From NCBI RefSeq assembly GCF_016342275.1, contig NZ_JAEIOT010000005.1, forward strand, positions 248,001-312,000: a stretch of 64,000 nucleotides of DNA. The letters are read 5' to 3'. The translations under genes and the position numbers were made by a program. Below the pieces are notes generated by a model. It was not told the origin of the DNA. It ran no database searches and was given only the letters and a program-made list of their open reading frames with translations. Source of the stretch: Corynebacterium marambiense (GTDB lineage: Bacteria > Actinomycetota > Actinomycetes > Mycobacteriales > Mycobacteriaceae). Each line of letters starts with the position of its first letter. The stretch's first letter is position 1. Positions 8,766 through 17,836 of this stretch are shown piece by piece.

Positions 8766-8939
8766 TGTAAACGGCTCTGGCCCGGATTGTCATGGGTTGA
8801 TGATTCTGAGGTGTCGCTACAGTATTCGGCAGTATTCGGCCTGTTATCCTACGAGATACGGTGGCGGCTCGAATTAGCCTTCAGGTCCGGCGTTTTTCCA
8901 CATGCTCTGCTCGTGTTGTCTGTCGGGGTCGGGGCGATG

Positions 8940-9132
8940 GGGTGAAGCTCTCATCATCCGTGAACCCGCTGCCCCGCGGCAGACGGCAGGCGACATCGTC
9001 GTGATGAAGCAGGGGCGGGTCGTCGAGGCGGATACCGCCGACGAAATCTTCGCCGGCGCGAAGGAAGCGTACACGCGGGATCTCATCGATTCAGTGCCCG
9101 GTCTTGGGATCGAACTCGGGGCGACCATCTAG
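8940..9132 (+). pseudogene. Duplicated 3' end of the fused peptide-transport ATPase gene
   Basis: Reads in frame RQTAGDIVVMKQGRVVEADT and on to the same last residues GIELGATI and the same TAG context as the intact gene ending at 6548. From 8989 to the stop I count about 16 mismatches in 144 nt, many at third positions. Upstream of about 8940 the similarity is lost, so there is no start, Walker motif or signature and no functional product is expected. It is immediately followed by a diverged copy of the same terminator. Confidence 0.85.
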
Positions 9133-9150
9133 ACGAGTTCGTTCCGCACT

Positions 9151-9191
9151 AAAGGCCCGTCCCCACGATGAGAATAGGGGGCCGGGCCTTT
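9151..9191 (+). terminator. Second, diverged copy of the ATPase-gene terminator
   Basis: AAAGGCCC...GGGCCTTT with the loop CACGATGAGAAT, matching 6567-6608 apart from a few bases. In this position it can also terminate the convergent protease gene on the minus strand. Confidence 0.75.
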
Positions 9192-9229
9192 GTCTGGCCG
9201 GGGTGCTACCGGACGGTCGAGGTGTCGTT

Positions 9230-10111
9230 CTAGGAGGAACCGACCGGGGGCAGCCCCTGCAGGAGGTGCTGCCCGGTCAGGAAGGACAGTTCGGGCGGAA
9301 GCTGCAGCATGCTGCTCCCGAGCGGCAGGGGAGCGGGACGGACCGGCGCGATGGTCGGGTACGCGGTGGCGTCGACGAGCGGGGCAGGGGCCCCGGAGAC
9401 CGCGGGTCGGGGTACGCCGGAATGCCGGCTGATCCAGTCGAGATTCTCCGCGACCGGGACATACCAGGCGACCGTGCCGTCGACCGTGTGCTCGGCCCCG
9501 GCGTTCGACATGGCGATCACACCGGTAACCGCGCCGTCCATGAACACGGGGCCACCCGAGTCGCCCCTCTGGATGCGCCCGCCGTCAACCCAGGTCTCGA
9601 CCATCGTCGCGGAGCGGTCGGGGCTGGGAACGTTGGTAACCCGCCGCTGGACCGTGACTGAGGATTCCTGGACCGGGGGTGCGATGCTGCTGTGGATGCC
9701 GCCCCAACCGACGGCCTGTCCGATGTCACCGGGCTGCATGTGGTGCCCGGAGAGCGGCGCGACCGGAGCCGCCGACGGCCGATCCAGTTTGACGAGGGTG
9801 AGGTCGACCGTCGGGTGGATGATGACCTCGCGGGCGAAGTGGTGTTCGGCGCGGTAGGTCGGGCCGACGGAGATCTCCGAGGTGTCGCCCTGCCCGACGC
9901 AGTGTTTCGCGGTGAGGACCCACTCCGGGGCGATCAGTGTGCCGGTGCAGCTCATGTCCCCGAGTGCGAGCCGGACGGCCGACGCTGCGCGTGCGGGGTG
10001 TGCGTTGTGTGCTCCGATGATCGCGCCGGCGGGTGTGGCCACTGCCAGTGGAGACAGCAGCGTGACGCCTGCAGCGGTCGATGCGAGTGCGCGGCGGATG
10101 CGGTGGGCCAT
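9230..10111 (-). CDS. Secreted trypsin-like serine protease (S1 family)
   Basis: I chose ATG 10111, giving 293 residues that begin MAHRIRRALASTAAGVTLL, a Sec signal ending near residue 31 (PAGA). The catalytic triad of family S1 is visible: His in TAKHCVG, Asp in the DLTLVKLDR strand, and Ser in GDSGGP. Cys pairs flank the His (CTGTLIAPEWVLTAKHC). It should be exported and cleave extracellular protein. A longer frame to 10267 would put a Pro-rich, non-signal sequence in front and is rejected. It lies 82 nt downstream of the FNT gene on the same strand. Confidence 0.88.
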   Translation of the reverse strand: MAHRIRRALASTAAGVTLLSPLAVATPAGAIIGAHNAHPARAASAVRLALGDMSCTGTLIAPEWVLTAKHCVGQGDTSEISVGPTYRAEHHFAREVIIHPTVDLTLVKLDRPSAAPVAPLSGHHMQPGDIGQAVGWGGIHSSIAPPVQESSVTVQRRVTNVPSPDRSATMVETWVDGGRIQRGDSGGPVFMDGAVTGVIAMSNAGAEHTVDGTVAWYVPVAENLDWISRHSGVPRPAVSGAPAPLVDATAYPTIAPVRPAPLPLGSSMLQLPPELSFLTGQHLLQGLPPVGSS

Positions 10112-10193
10112 GGTCTGTGGATTCCTATGCGGTAGGGGCGTGAACGGGTGTTGCTGGAGTGGCCGGTGTTTTCCGGGCCCTTTCCGTGACACT

Positions 10194-11063
10194 CTACCGT
10201 TGTGCGGGCTCCGGGGTGTGTCCCCGGGCGGCGGCGGAGGACCCGTTCTTCTGCTCCCGGACGACACTGCCCGCCTGGACGAAGCGCAGGGCCGAGACGA
10301 GGCCCAGTCCGCCGATCAGGTTGGCCAGGGCGACCCACCAGACGAAGGAGAGCCAGTCGGTGAACACCAGTCCCGAGTCCCCGGTGAACAGTCCACCGAA
10401 GATGAACAGGGTGTCGAGGATTGAGTGGATGATGCCGGTGGCCGATAGCAGGAATCCGCCGATGGTGCTGGCGATGATCATCGGTACGACCTCGTCGGTG
10501 AATTGGTGCATCCGGGTGACCAGGGTCAGGAACATTCCGCCGAGTGCGGCGAGGATGACGTGCTGCGGGTCGATGGGCATGAGGGCGTAGTGCCGGGCCT
10601 CCTCGATGAGGTGCGGATGCATATCGGGGTAGGCGACGACGAGGAGCGCCATGATGACCGCCGCACCGATGATGTTCCCGGCGAAGGTGATCGCCCAGAA
10701 CCTGATCAGACGGTGGAGAGGCATCTTTCCGGCTACGACGGAGGAGACGGGGACGAGGAACCCCTCGGTGAATAGCTCGGAGTGTGCGAGGAGGATGATG
10801 ACGAGACCGATCGCGAACGCGAGGGACCCGAGCATCTCGCTGCCGGTGGAGGCGGTGACGATGTACTCGGAGAGCAGCCCGACACCGACCTCCAGCGAGC
10901 CCATGATGCCGGTGACGAGCAGCGCCGCCGGCGGACGGGCCAGGCGCTCCGTACCCTCGTTGATCTGCTTGATCATCGCCTCCGACAGTCCGTCGGTGTC
11001 GGTGACGTCGTCTTCCCGGCAGTCGATGGGGGCGTTCTGTGTCGGATCGTGTTCGTCGGACAT
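10194..11063 (-). CDS. Formate/nitrite transporter family membrane channel
   Basis: A 289-residue FNT-family protein with six membrane helices. The N-terminal cytoplasmic region of about 45 residues is followed by helices including MLGSLAFAIGLVIILLAHSELFT, where the SELFT stretch is the conserved FNT motif after helix 2, and by NIIGAAVIMALLV. FNT proteins are pentameric channels for formate, nitrite, lactate or hydrosulfide; the substrate cannot be decided here. ATG 11063 follows AAGGAG with 8 nt spacing. An internal fragment of a related gene survives at 6659-6775. Confidence 0.88.
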   Translation of the reverse strand: MSDEHDPTQNAPIDCREDDVTDTDGLSEAMIKQINEGTERLARPPAALLVTGIMGSLEVGVGLLSEYIVTASTGSEMLGSLAFAIGLVIILLAHSELFTEGFLVPVSSVVAGKMPLHRLIRFWAITFAGNIIGAAVIMALLVVAYPDMHPHLIEEARHYALMPIDPQHVILAALGGMFLTLVTRMHQFTDEVVPMIIASTIGGFLLSATGIIHSILDTLFIFGGLFTGDSGLVFTDWLSFVWWVALANLIGGLGLVSALRFVQAGSVVREQKNGSSAAARGHTPEPAQR

Positions 11064-11243
11064 TGCGGACTCCTTGGCCGTGTCAGCGCATGCCGACGTC
11101 CCACTGTCCCGATCGGGTTCTGGGGCGCGTGCGCGGGGGGTGCCGGTCCGGGGGTCCGGCCGACAGGGCGGGAGGTCAGTTTAGTCAGCCGGTACCGGGG
11201 CGGGAAATCCGCGGGGGATCAGGCGGGTTCCACCTGCGGAGGT

Positions 11244-11786
11244 CTATTCCGCGGGGGTGAGTGTGATCGTCGCGGGATCGGCCCAGTCGAGCTCGATCCC
11301 CTTCTTCCGGAGCCAGGCCATGAGGTCGTCGTCGTTGCGGGTGATCCCCTCGACCGCGAGAAGTGTGGTGTCGATGGCGCTTTCGGCGTCCTCCGCGGAG
11401 ATCAGGCCGGCCGAGGTGGCGGCGGCGAGCTCGTCGATGTCCATGACGTCGACGGGTTCTCCGGTGACGGAGACCAGGTCGACGTAGAGGTCGCGCGTGC
11501 GCCACACCCCGTCCGCCCCGGCGGTGATCTCCGCGACATCAACGTAGAAGTCCTGGTGGACGTCGACGCCTTCGCGGAAGTGGAAGATGTTGACCCGCAG
11601 GTCCAGTTCCGGGAGGAGCCAGGTCTCCAGGTAACCGAACCTCGGATGATTGGCGCCCCGGGCCATGTAGAGGCCGAAGTCCGTCGTACGGTAGGTGTCG
11701 ACCTTGCGGATGAATCCCTTGGGGTCGGTGTTCGTTCCGCCGTCGATGTTGAAGCTCTCGTGCTTCACGGGGTGCAGGTCGGTCAT
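11244..11786 (-). CDS. DUF402 domain protein
   Basis: A 180-residue protein with the DUF402 signature: VHQDFYVDVAEIT followed by GVWRTRDLYVDLV in the central region. The acidic residues there bind metal in characterised relatives, some of which are nucleoside diphosphatases or FomD-like hydrolases. The C-terminal third is helical and acidic. The gene starts 6 nt after the stop of the upstream secreted-protein gene, so the two are probably co-transcribed. The substrate is unknown. Confidence 0.75.
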   Translation of the reverse strand: MTDLHPVKHESFNIDGGTNTDPKGFIRKVDTYRTTDFGLYMARGANHPRFGYLETWLLPELDLRVNIFHFREGVDVHQDFYVDVAEITAGADGVWRTRDLYVDLVSVTGEPVDVMDIDELAAATSAGLISAEDAESAIDTTLLAVEGITRNDDDLMAWLRKKGIELDWADPATITLTPAE

Positions 11787-11792
11787 GTCGGG

Positions 11793-12545
11793 TTACCTCA
11801 CGTCGAAGATTCCGGTTGTCGGGAGGAACCGGCAGGTGGAGTCGCCGCCGTCTCCGGTGGTGGTCACACCACCGTCGAGGAGCGCGACGATCGTCCCGGG
11901 GCCGGTGTCGGCGGTTCCGGCGACCGTGGCGGGACCGTCCGGGTTGATTCCGGTGTAGGCGAGGGGGGTCACCCCGGTGCGTAGGGTGTTGATGTTGATC
12001 CACCGGACCTGCATGGAGGTCTGCTGGTTCTCCGCGACGCGCTCGGTGCCGAGCGCGGTGAATACGAAGGTCGCGTGTCCTGCGGGGACACCAGGTAACG
12101 GCAGGTCGGCGGGGCCGGGCACCGCGATCGCCGTGCCGGTCGCCCTGCTCTGTCCGCCGATACAGTTTTCCGCGACCGTGGGCCAGCCGAACTGGGCGAA
12201 GACCGGAGCGTCCTCGGGGATCGGGGCTCCCGGTTCGCCGCTGCCCTCGAAGAAACCGACCGCAGCGAGGAGCATGCCGCGGATGTTCTCGGGGATGAAT
12301 TCCTGTTCCGCGAGGTCCCGGAGTTGCTGGAGGATGTGCGGGGCCGGGCGGCCGAGGTGGTCCAGCGGCGGCGGGGGGAGCTGGGGGAGGCCGGGGATGC
12401 TGGAGCCGAAGGGGGTTGAACCTACAGGGGCTGCGGTCGCTGGTGCGGTACCGAGAGTCGCCGTGGAGACGAGAAGCGCCGTGGTGGCGGCGGCGATTCG
12501 GCGGGTGATGCGACGGGAAGTGTCGGGCACGGGGACGGGCTCCAT
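11793..12545 (-). CDS. Secreted protein of unknown function
   Basis: 250 residues from ATG 12545. A GTG at 12530, which follows GGAG with 9 nt spacing, is an equally good start. Residues to about 37 form a Sec signal (RRITRR, hydrophobic stretch, TAAPVG). The mature part has a Pro-rich N-terminal region (LPQLPPPPLD), a helical segment QQLRDLAEQEFIPENIRG, and a beta-rich C-terminal half with FGWPTVAENCIGG and one more Cys near the end, which may form a disulfide. I recognise the type only as a conserved corynebacterial/mycobacterial exported protein. It probably forms an operon with the DUF402 gene. Confidence 0.7.
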   Translation of the reverse strand: MEPVPVPDTSRRITRRIAAATTALLVSTATLGTAPATAAPVGSTPFGSSIPGLPQLPPPPLDHLGRPAPHILQQLRDLAEQEFIPENIRGMLLAAVGFFEGSGEPGAPIPEDAPVFAQFGWPTVAENCIGGQSRATGTAIAVPGPADLPLPGVPAGHATFVFTALGTERVAENQQTSMQVRWININTLRTGVTPLAYTGINPDGPATVAGTADTGPGTIVALLDGGVTTTGDGGDSTCRFLPTTGIFDVR

Positions 12546-12825
12546 CTGTCTGTGGGGTCGTGAGAAAGGGGACGGGATGAATCTGACGGGTGAATATTAC
12601 GGTGCCGGAGACAGGGATCAACCCACGAACACATCATTCACAAGAGCAACATCCGCAACTTTAGCCCCTTTTATTTAGTTTTGCACCAGTGATGCCGGTG
12701 GGGTTGAGATGGATGTGCGGTGTCCCGTGCCGCTGGGGGCGCGGGGAAGATGCGGCAACCACCGTCGCTGTCACCCCCTGTGTCGCGGAAAGATAACGAT
12801 TCGTTACACAATCGTGGTGTGCGTC

Positions 12826-12846
12826 GTTCGGCACGATGTGCCGAAC
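12826..12846. promoter_or_regulatory. Perfect palindrome upstream of typA, putative operator
   Basis: GTTCGGCAC - GAT - GTGCCGAAC is a perfect 9+9 bp inverted repeat with a 3-nt centre. It sits 122 bp before the typA start in the 420-bp intergenic region 12546-12967, upstream of TACGCT (about 12891), which could be the -10 of typA. It is too short-looped and lacks a T run for a terminator. Binding by a dimeric regulator is inference. Confidence 0.45.
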
Positions 12847-12967
12847 ACACGCCGAAAAGCCGAAAAGTGTGGTTCCGGCACCGATGCGGGTACGCTGAAC
12901 CACCGATTAACACAGCGGAGGGCGCTTCAGTCCCTCCGTTCGCATTCCGCCAGGAGAGAAACCACCA

Positions 12968-14881
12968 GTGAGTACCACAGAGTTCCGTAACGTCGCGATC
13001 GTCGCGCACGTCGATCACGGAAAGACCACCCTCGTCGACGCCATGCTGCGTCAGTCCGGCGCCTTCGAGGAGCGTGCCGAACCCGTCGACCGCGTGATGG
13101 ACTCCGGGGACCTGGAAAAGGAAAAGGGCATCACCATCCTGGCTAAGAACACAGCCATCCGACGTAAGGGGGTCGGCAAGGACGGTGCCGATCTCGTCAT
13201 CAACGTCATCGACACTCCCGGTCACGCCGACTTTGGTGGCGAGGTCGAGCGCGCGCTGTCCATGGTCGACGGGGTCGTTCTGCTCGTCGACGCCTCCGAG
13301 GGTCCGCTGCCCCAGACCCGCTTCGTGCTGGGTAAGGCACTCGCCGCGAAGATGCCGGTCATCATCGTCGTGAATAAGACGGACCGCCCCGATGCCCGCA
13401 TTGATGAAGTCGTCGACGAGAGCCAGGATCTGCTTCTCGAGCTGGCTTCCACCATTGAGGATCCGGAAGCCGCCGAGGCCGCGGAGAGTTTGCTCGACCT
13501 CCCGGTGCTCTACGCATCGGGTCGTGAAGGCAAGGCGTCGACCGAGAACCCCGGCAACGGCAACGCGCCTGACACCGAGAACCTGCAGGATCTCTTCGAC
13601 GTTCTCTACAACGTTCTCCCGGAGCCCAGCGCGGACCTGAACGGTCCGCTGCAGGCCCACGTCACCAACCTTGACTCCAGCTCGTTCCTCGGCCGCATCG
13701 GTCTCGTACGCGTCCACGCCGGCAGTCTGAAGAAAGGCCAGCAGGTCGCCTGGATCCACTACGACTCCGAGGGCAACCAGCACACCAAGACGGCGAAGAT
13801 CGCCGAACTGCTCCGCACCGTCGGCGTCAACCGTGTCCCCACCGACGAGGTCATCGCCGGCGATATCGCGGCGATCTCCGGTATCGAGGAAATCATGATC
13901 GGCGACACCCTCGCTGATCTGGAGAACCCGGTCGCCCTACCGCGGATCACCGTCGACGAGCCCGCCATCGCGATGACCATCGGTGTCAATACCTCCCCAA
14001 TGGCCGGACGCGGTGGTGGCGACAAGCTCACCGCCCGTGTCGTCAAGGCGCGCCTCGACCAGGAGCTCATCGGCAACGTCTCCATCAAGGTCCTCCCGAC
14101 CGAGCGGCCCGACGCCTGGGAGGTCCAGGGGCGTGGTGAGATGGCGCTGTCCATCCTCGTCGAGACCATGCGCCGCGAGGGCTTCGAGCTGACCGTCGGA
14201 AAGCCCCAGGTGGTCACCCGCACCATCGACGGCAAGCTGCATGAACCCTTCGAGCACATCGTCATCGACGTTCCCGCGGAGTTCCAGGGGGCTATCACCC
14301 AGCTGCTCGCGGCCCGCAAGGGACAGATGCTGTCGATGGACAACACCGGTACCGACTGGGTCCGCATGGAGTTCTCCGTCCCGGCCCGCGGTCTGATCGG
14401 TTTCCGCACCACGTTCATGACCGAGACCCGCGGCACCGGTATCGCGAACCACTACTCCGAGGGCTACAAGCCCTGGGCCGGCGAGATCAAGGGCCGTGCC
14501 TCCGGTTCCCTGGTCGCCGACCGTACCGGTCAGATCACCGCCTACGCCCTCCAGCAACTGTCGGACCGCGGATCCTTCTTCGTGGAGCCCGGAACCCAGG
14601 CGTACGAGGGTATGGTCGTCGGCGCGAACAATCGCGACGAGGACATGGACATCAACATCACCCGTGAGAAGAAGCTGACCAACATGCGTTCGGCGAACGC
14701 TGACGCCACGGTCACGCTCGCCAAGGCCCGCAATCTCACGCTCGACGAGGCTATGGAGTTCTGTGGACAGGACGAGTGCGTCGAGGTCACCCCGGAGGTC
14801 ATCAGGGTGCGAAAGGCGATCCTCAACGCCACCGAGCGCGGTCGCGCCCGCTCCCGCGACAAGCAGCGCAACCAGGGCTGA
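12968..14881 (+). CDS. typA: Ribosome-associated GTPase TypA/BipA
   Basis: A 637-residue translational GTPase. G1 is AHVDHGKTT at residues 13-21, G3 is DTPGHADF, G4 is NKTDRPDA; then come the EF-G-like domains II, III and V and the BipA-specific C-terminal domain, which ends in a basic tail [14 protein letters not shown]. It binds 70S ribosomes and assists assembly or translation under stress and cold. GTG 12968 follows CAGGAGAGAAACCACCA, a good ribosome site. Location next to lpqW matches mycobacterial gene order. Confidence 0.97.
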   Translation: MSTTEFRNVAIVAHVDHGKTTLVDAMLRQSGAFEERAEPVDRVMDSGDLEKEKGITILAKNTAIRRKGVGKDGADLVINVIDTPGHADFGGEVERALSMVDGVVLLVDASEGPLPQTRFVLGKALAAKMPVIIVVNKTDRPDARIDEVVDESQDLLLELASTIEDPEAAEAAESLLDLPVLYASGREGKASTENPGNGNAPDTENLQDLFDVLYNVLPEPSADLNGPLQAHVTNLDSSSFLGRIGLVRVHAGSLKKGQQVAWIHYDSEGNQHTKTAKIAELLRTVGVNRVPTDEVIAGDIAAISGIEEIMIGDTLADLENPVALPRITVDEPAIAMTIGVNTSPMAGRGGGDKLTARVVKARLDQELIGNVSIKVLPTERPDAWEVQGRGEMALSILVETMRREGFELTVGKPQVVTRTIDGKLHEPFEHIVIDVPAEFQGAITQLLAARKGQMLSMDNTGTDWVRMEFSVPARGLIGFRTTFMTETRGTGIANHYSEGYKPWAGEIKGRASGSLVADRTGQITAYALQQLSDRGSFFVEPGTQAYEGMVVGANNRDEDMDINITREKKLTNMRSANADATVTLAKARNLTLDEAMEFCGQDECVEVTPEVIRVRKAILNATERGRARSRDKQRNQG

Positions 14882-14905
14882 CCCTCACCCCTTGGGGGAC
14901 ATCCC

Positions 14906-14951
14906 GGCACCCCGTTCCCCGGCCCAGCACCACGCCGCGGAACGGGGTGCC
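14906..14951 (+). terminator. Terminator-like hairpin after typA
   Basis: GGCACCCCGTTCC (14906-14918) pairs perfectly with GGAACGGGGTGCC (14939-14951), loop 20 nt. No T run follows. It separates typA from the lpqW promoter. Confidence 0.65.
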
Positions 14952-14986
14952 ACCATGAGCGGGGCCCTGCGGGCATCTCCACCGAC

Positions 14987-14999
14987 TACGATGGACGTG
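14987..14999 (+). promoter_or_regulatory. Putative lpqW promoter -10, leaderless start
   Basis: TACGAT (14987-14992) is followed after 6 nt by the GTG start codon at 14999. No ribosome site is present, so the transcript probably begins at the start codon. Confidence 0.5.
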
Positions 15000-16909
15000 T
15001 GTCTGTTCTCTCTAGTTGGATCCCCGCGACCGGAGCTTTCCGCGCCGGAACCGGTGATTCCGCCACCTCCCGGTTCGGGTCTCTCCGAGTAACGGCCGTC
15101 GTGGCCTCCTCGGTGCTGGCCATGATCCTCACCGCGTGTTCATCCGGTGACCCCACCCCACTTCCCGTTGCGCCCGCTGCTGGGAGCTCGTCCGTCGGAC
15201 CGCACCCGTTCCCTGACGAGGACACCGCTACCGGCGTCGCCCCGGGGCCGGTTTCGCTGGCACAGGAGATCACCATCGGCATTGATCCGCTCGATGGGGG
15301 GTTCAACCCGCACCTCATCGCCCAGGATTCGGCCTTCGTCCAGGCTCTCGCCGACCTGGTCCTCCCGGGGGCGTACGTCAACGGCGAACTCAACACCGAT
15401 CTTGTCGAGTCGGTGGAGTTCATTGAGCCGCCGTCGCCGGGCGTCGCACAGACCGTGCGCTACGAGCTGCATCCATCGGCGCAGTGGTCCGACGGTACCC
15501 CGATCACCGGTGCTGACTTCAGCTACCTCCGGGACTCAATGGTCTCCACCCCGGGGGTGATCGGAGCCGCCGGGTATGAGCAGATCAGTGCCATCCGGAC
15601 GTCTGGCGGGGGCCGCACGATCGACGTGGACTTCCGGCGACGTGTCGCCGATGTCACCGGATTGTTCGATCATCTCCTCCCCAGCCACCTGCTGCGGGAC
15701 ACCACCGACGGATTCACGACGGGCCTGAACGAGTCCATCCCGGCCGCTGGTGGGCGCTACACCGTGGATCAGGTGGACCGGCAACGCGGGGTCGTGGTCC
15801 TCGTCCGCAACGACCGCTTCTGGGGATCGGACCCGGCGAGAACCGAAACGCTGGTGTTCCGCGAGATCCGGTCTGTCCAGCAGGGTGTGCAGATGTTGCG
15901 CTCCGGTCAGGTCGGCTACTTCGACCTGACCCCGGCGGAAACGACGTTCGAAGCCTTCAGTCTCTTGCCGGACACCCGAGTGTCGGTTCGCGAGCGGGAG
16001 GCCAGACTCGAGCTGACCATGTCGGTGACCTCCCCGATCCTCTCCACCGCGGCACTCCGCAGGGAATTCGCGGCGCTCATTGACCGGGAGGTGGTCGCGC
16101 GCCTTGCCACCGGACGGTCCACCGACCTCAACATCCCGGGCGGGGTGCCGGGAACCGGGGACGGGACAGCTTTCTCTGATGCCTTCGGTCAAGGAACGTC
16201 GACGCCGGAAAAAGAGACGAACATCTCCGCGCAGGCGGATGCGGCGTCCTCCGGTGGTTCCGCCGGACCGGCCGGCCCCACCCTCGAGTCTGCGATCCGC
16301 AACCGGCCCCTCCGGATCGCCGCGGATCCGTCGGACCGGACCGCGACCGCCGCGGCGAACACCATCGTCGACCTCCTCTCCAGGAAGAACATCACCGCCG
16401 AGGTCGTGCTCGCCCCATTCACCGAGATCGCCGGAGAACTCCTGCCGTCCGGGGATGCTGACGCCGTCGTCGGTCGGCGCCGGAGCACCATCGACCCGGT
16501 CGCGGTGGCGGACAGGTTCCTGTGCCCCATCGCGGTCGATCCATCGGACGTAACGGCGGACACTGCCGACCGCGCCACTGACGTCTCCTCGGTGTCCTCC
16601 AGTTCCCGGAAAAGACCGGTGATCCGGTCCGGGAACCTCTCGGGCATCTGTGCCAGGAAATTGGACGGGACGCTGATGTCTGTGCTCTCCGGTGAGAAGA
16701 CCCTCGATGAGGTGCTGCCGGAGCTCCGTGCCGTCGAGCAGAGCGAAATGCTCACGGTTCCGTTGCTCGCAGAGACCCGCATCATCGTGCTGGGACCCGG
16801 TATCGTGGTGCCGGACGCGGACATCGAAGAATGGTCGGCGCATCCGGGTACGACAACCGGCCTGTTGTCGACGGCCGCCGGGTGGACCGCCGAGGAGGAG
16901 CAGAGATAG
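14999..16909 (+). CDS. lpqW: Lipoprotein LpqW-like, SBP_bac_5 fold
   Basis: 636 residues. The N-terminal region of about 30 residues before a membrane segment (VTAVVASSVLAMILTAC) gives a lipobox LTAC. The body is a substrate-binding-protein family 5 fold (VRYELHPSAQWSDGTPITGADFSYL). In mycobacteria and corynebacteria, LpqW between typA and mshB regulates PIM/LM/LAM synthesis at the polyprenol-phosphomannose-dependent step rather than transporting a peptide; I assign the symbol mostly from fold plus position. A Ser/Gly/Ala-rich insertion lies at about residues 400-425. Its stop TAG overlaps the mshB ATG by one base. Confidence 0.8.
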   Translation: MSVLSSWIPATGAFRAGTGDSATSRFGSLRVTAVVASSVLAMILTACSSGDPTPLPVAPAAGSSSVGPHPFPDEDTATGVAPGPVSLAQEITIGIDPLDGGFNPHLIAQDSAFVQALADLVLPGAYVNGELNTDLVESVEFIEPPSPGVAQTVRYELHPSAQWSDGTPITGADFSYLRDSMVSTPGVIGAAGYEQISAIRTSGGGRTIDVDFRRRVADVTGLFDHLLPSHLLRDTTDGFTTGLNESIPAAGGRYTVDQVDRQRGVVVLVRNDRFWGSDPARTETLVFREIRSVQQGVQMLRSGQVGYFDLTPAETTFEAFSLLPDTRVSVREREARLELTMSVTSPILSTAALRREFAALIDREVVARLATGRSTDLNIPGGVPGTGDGTAFSDAFGQGTSTPEKETNISAQADAASSGGSAGPAGPTLESAIRNRPLRIAADPSDRTATAAANTIVDLLSRKNITAEVVLAPFTEIAGELLPSGDADAVVGRRRSTIDPVAVADRFLCPIAVDPSDVTADTADRATDVSSVSSSSRKRPVIRSGNLSGICARKLDGTLMSVLSGEKTLDEVLPELRAVEQSEMLTVPLLAETRIIVLGPGIVVPDADIEEWSAHPGTTTGLLSTAAGWTAEEEQR

Positions 16910-17836
16910 ATGCGCAACCACGACCTCAAGGGGCTGACGGTGTGTGCGGTTCACGCGCACCCGGATGACGAGGCGATTTGGACAGGCGGGCTACTCGCCC
17001 ATCTCGCTCGCCGTGGTGCCGACGTTACCGTCGTCACCTGCACTCTCGGTGAACAGGGCGAGGTCATCGGGGATTCGTACCAGGGTCTCGTCGCGGATGC
17101 GGCGGACCAACTCGGTGGTTTCCGGATCGCGGAACTTGATGAGTCACTGGCTCACTTGGGGGCATCAGGCGTTCATCTCGGTGGGGCCGGGTGCTGGCGC
17201 GACTCAGGTATGGCGGGGGATCCCGCCAACGGGCATCCACGGGCATTCGTCAACTCCGGAGACCGGGCTGTCCACCAACTCGTGGACATTTTCCGGAGCC
17301 TTCGCCCCCAGCTGGTCGTCACCTATGGGCCGGATGGCGGGTACGGGCACCCCGACCACGTGCGGGCCCACGAGATCACCCACGCGGCGGTCGAGGAGAT
17401 GACGTGCGGCGAACCTGCGGGTCGGGTTCCGCAGCGGATCCTCTGGGCGGTCACCGACCGCGCTGAGCAGCAGGTGGGACTCGACGCCATCACGCGGATT
17501 CCGGAGGGGTGGCGCCGAGCTGCGGAGGGTGAACTTGCCTCGGTCGACGCCTATGACCTGCGCATTGAGCTCGATTCCGGATGCCTCGCGGCGAAAAAGA
17601 ACGCTATGGCGGCGCATGCCACGCAGATCTGGTTCGCGGACGGTTCCGTCAACCGGGTCAATCGGTCAGCCGCGTTCGCCACCATCGGAGATCCCGTGGC
17701 AGCTCCTCACGTATTCGCCCTGAGCAACCTCATCGCACAGCCGCTGCTGCGAAGCGAGTGCTACCGGATCGGATGGGGAAGCACCCCCGCGGGGATCACG
17801 TCGGATGATCCGGTGGCGGGGTTGGAGTTCCCGTGA
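16910..17836 (+). CDS. mshB: Mycothiol biosynthesis deacetylase MshB
   Basis: A 308-residue LmbE/PIG-L family zinc hydrolase. AVHAHPDDE near the N-terminus and GGYGHPDHVRAHE at about residues 143-155 supply the metal ligands and catalytic Asp/His. It removes acetyl from N-acetyl-glucosaminyl-inositol (GlcNAc-Ins) in mycothiol synthesis, in the cytoplasm. The start ATG 16910 overlaps the lpqW stop and the 3' end overlaps the next gene by 4 nt (GTGA), so the three genes form a tight operon. Confidence 0.93.
   Translation: MRNHDLKGLTVCAVHAHPDDEAIWTGGLLAHLARRGADVTVVTCTLGEQGEVIGDSYQGLVADAADQLGGFRIAELDESLAHLGASGVHLGGAGCWRDSGMAGDPANGHPRAFVNSGDRAVHQLVDIFRSLRPQLVVTYGPDGGYGHPDHVRAHEITHAAVEEMTCGEPAGRVPQRILWAVTDRAEQQVGLDAITRIPEGWRRAAEGELASVDAYDLRIELDSGCLAAKKNAMAAHATQIWFADGSVNRVNRSAAFATIGDPVAAPHVFALSNLIAQPLLRSECYRIGWGSTPAGITSDDPVAGLEFP

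Noticed and set aside
12671..13783. Minus-strand frame of 370 codons opposite typA 5' part
   Set aside because: Overlaps a near-invariant GTPase gene and its promoter; no supporting features.
15536..16960. Minus-strand frame of 474 codons opposite lpqW
   Set aside because: Arg/Gly/Asp-rich shadow of a real lipoprotein gene.
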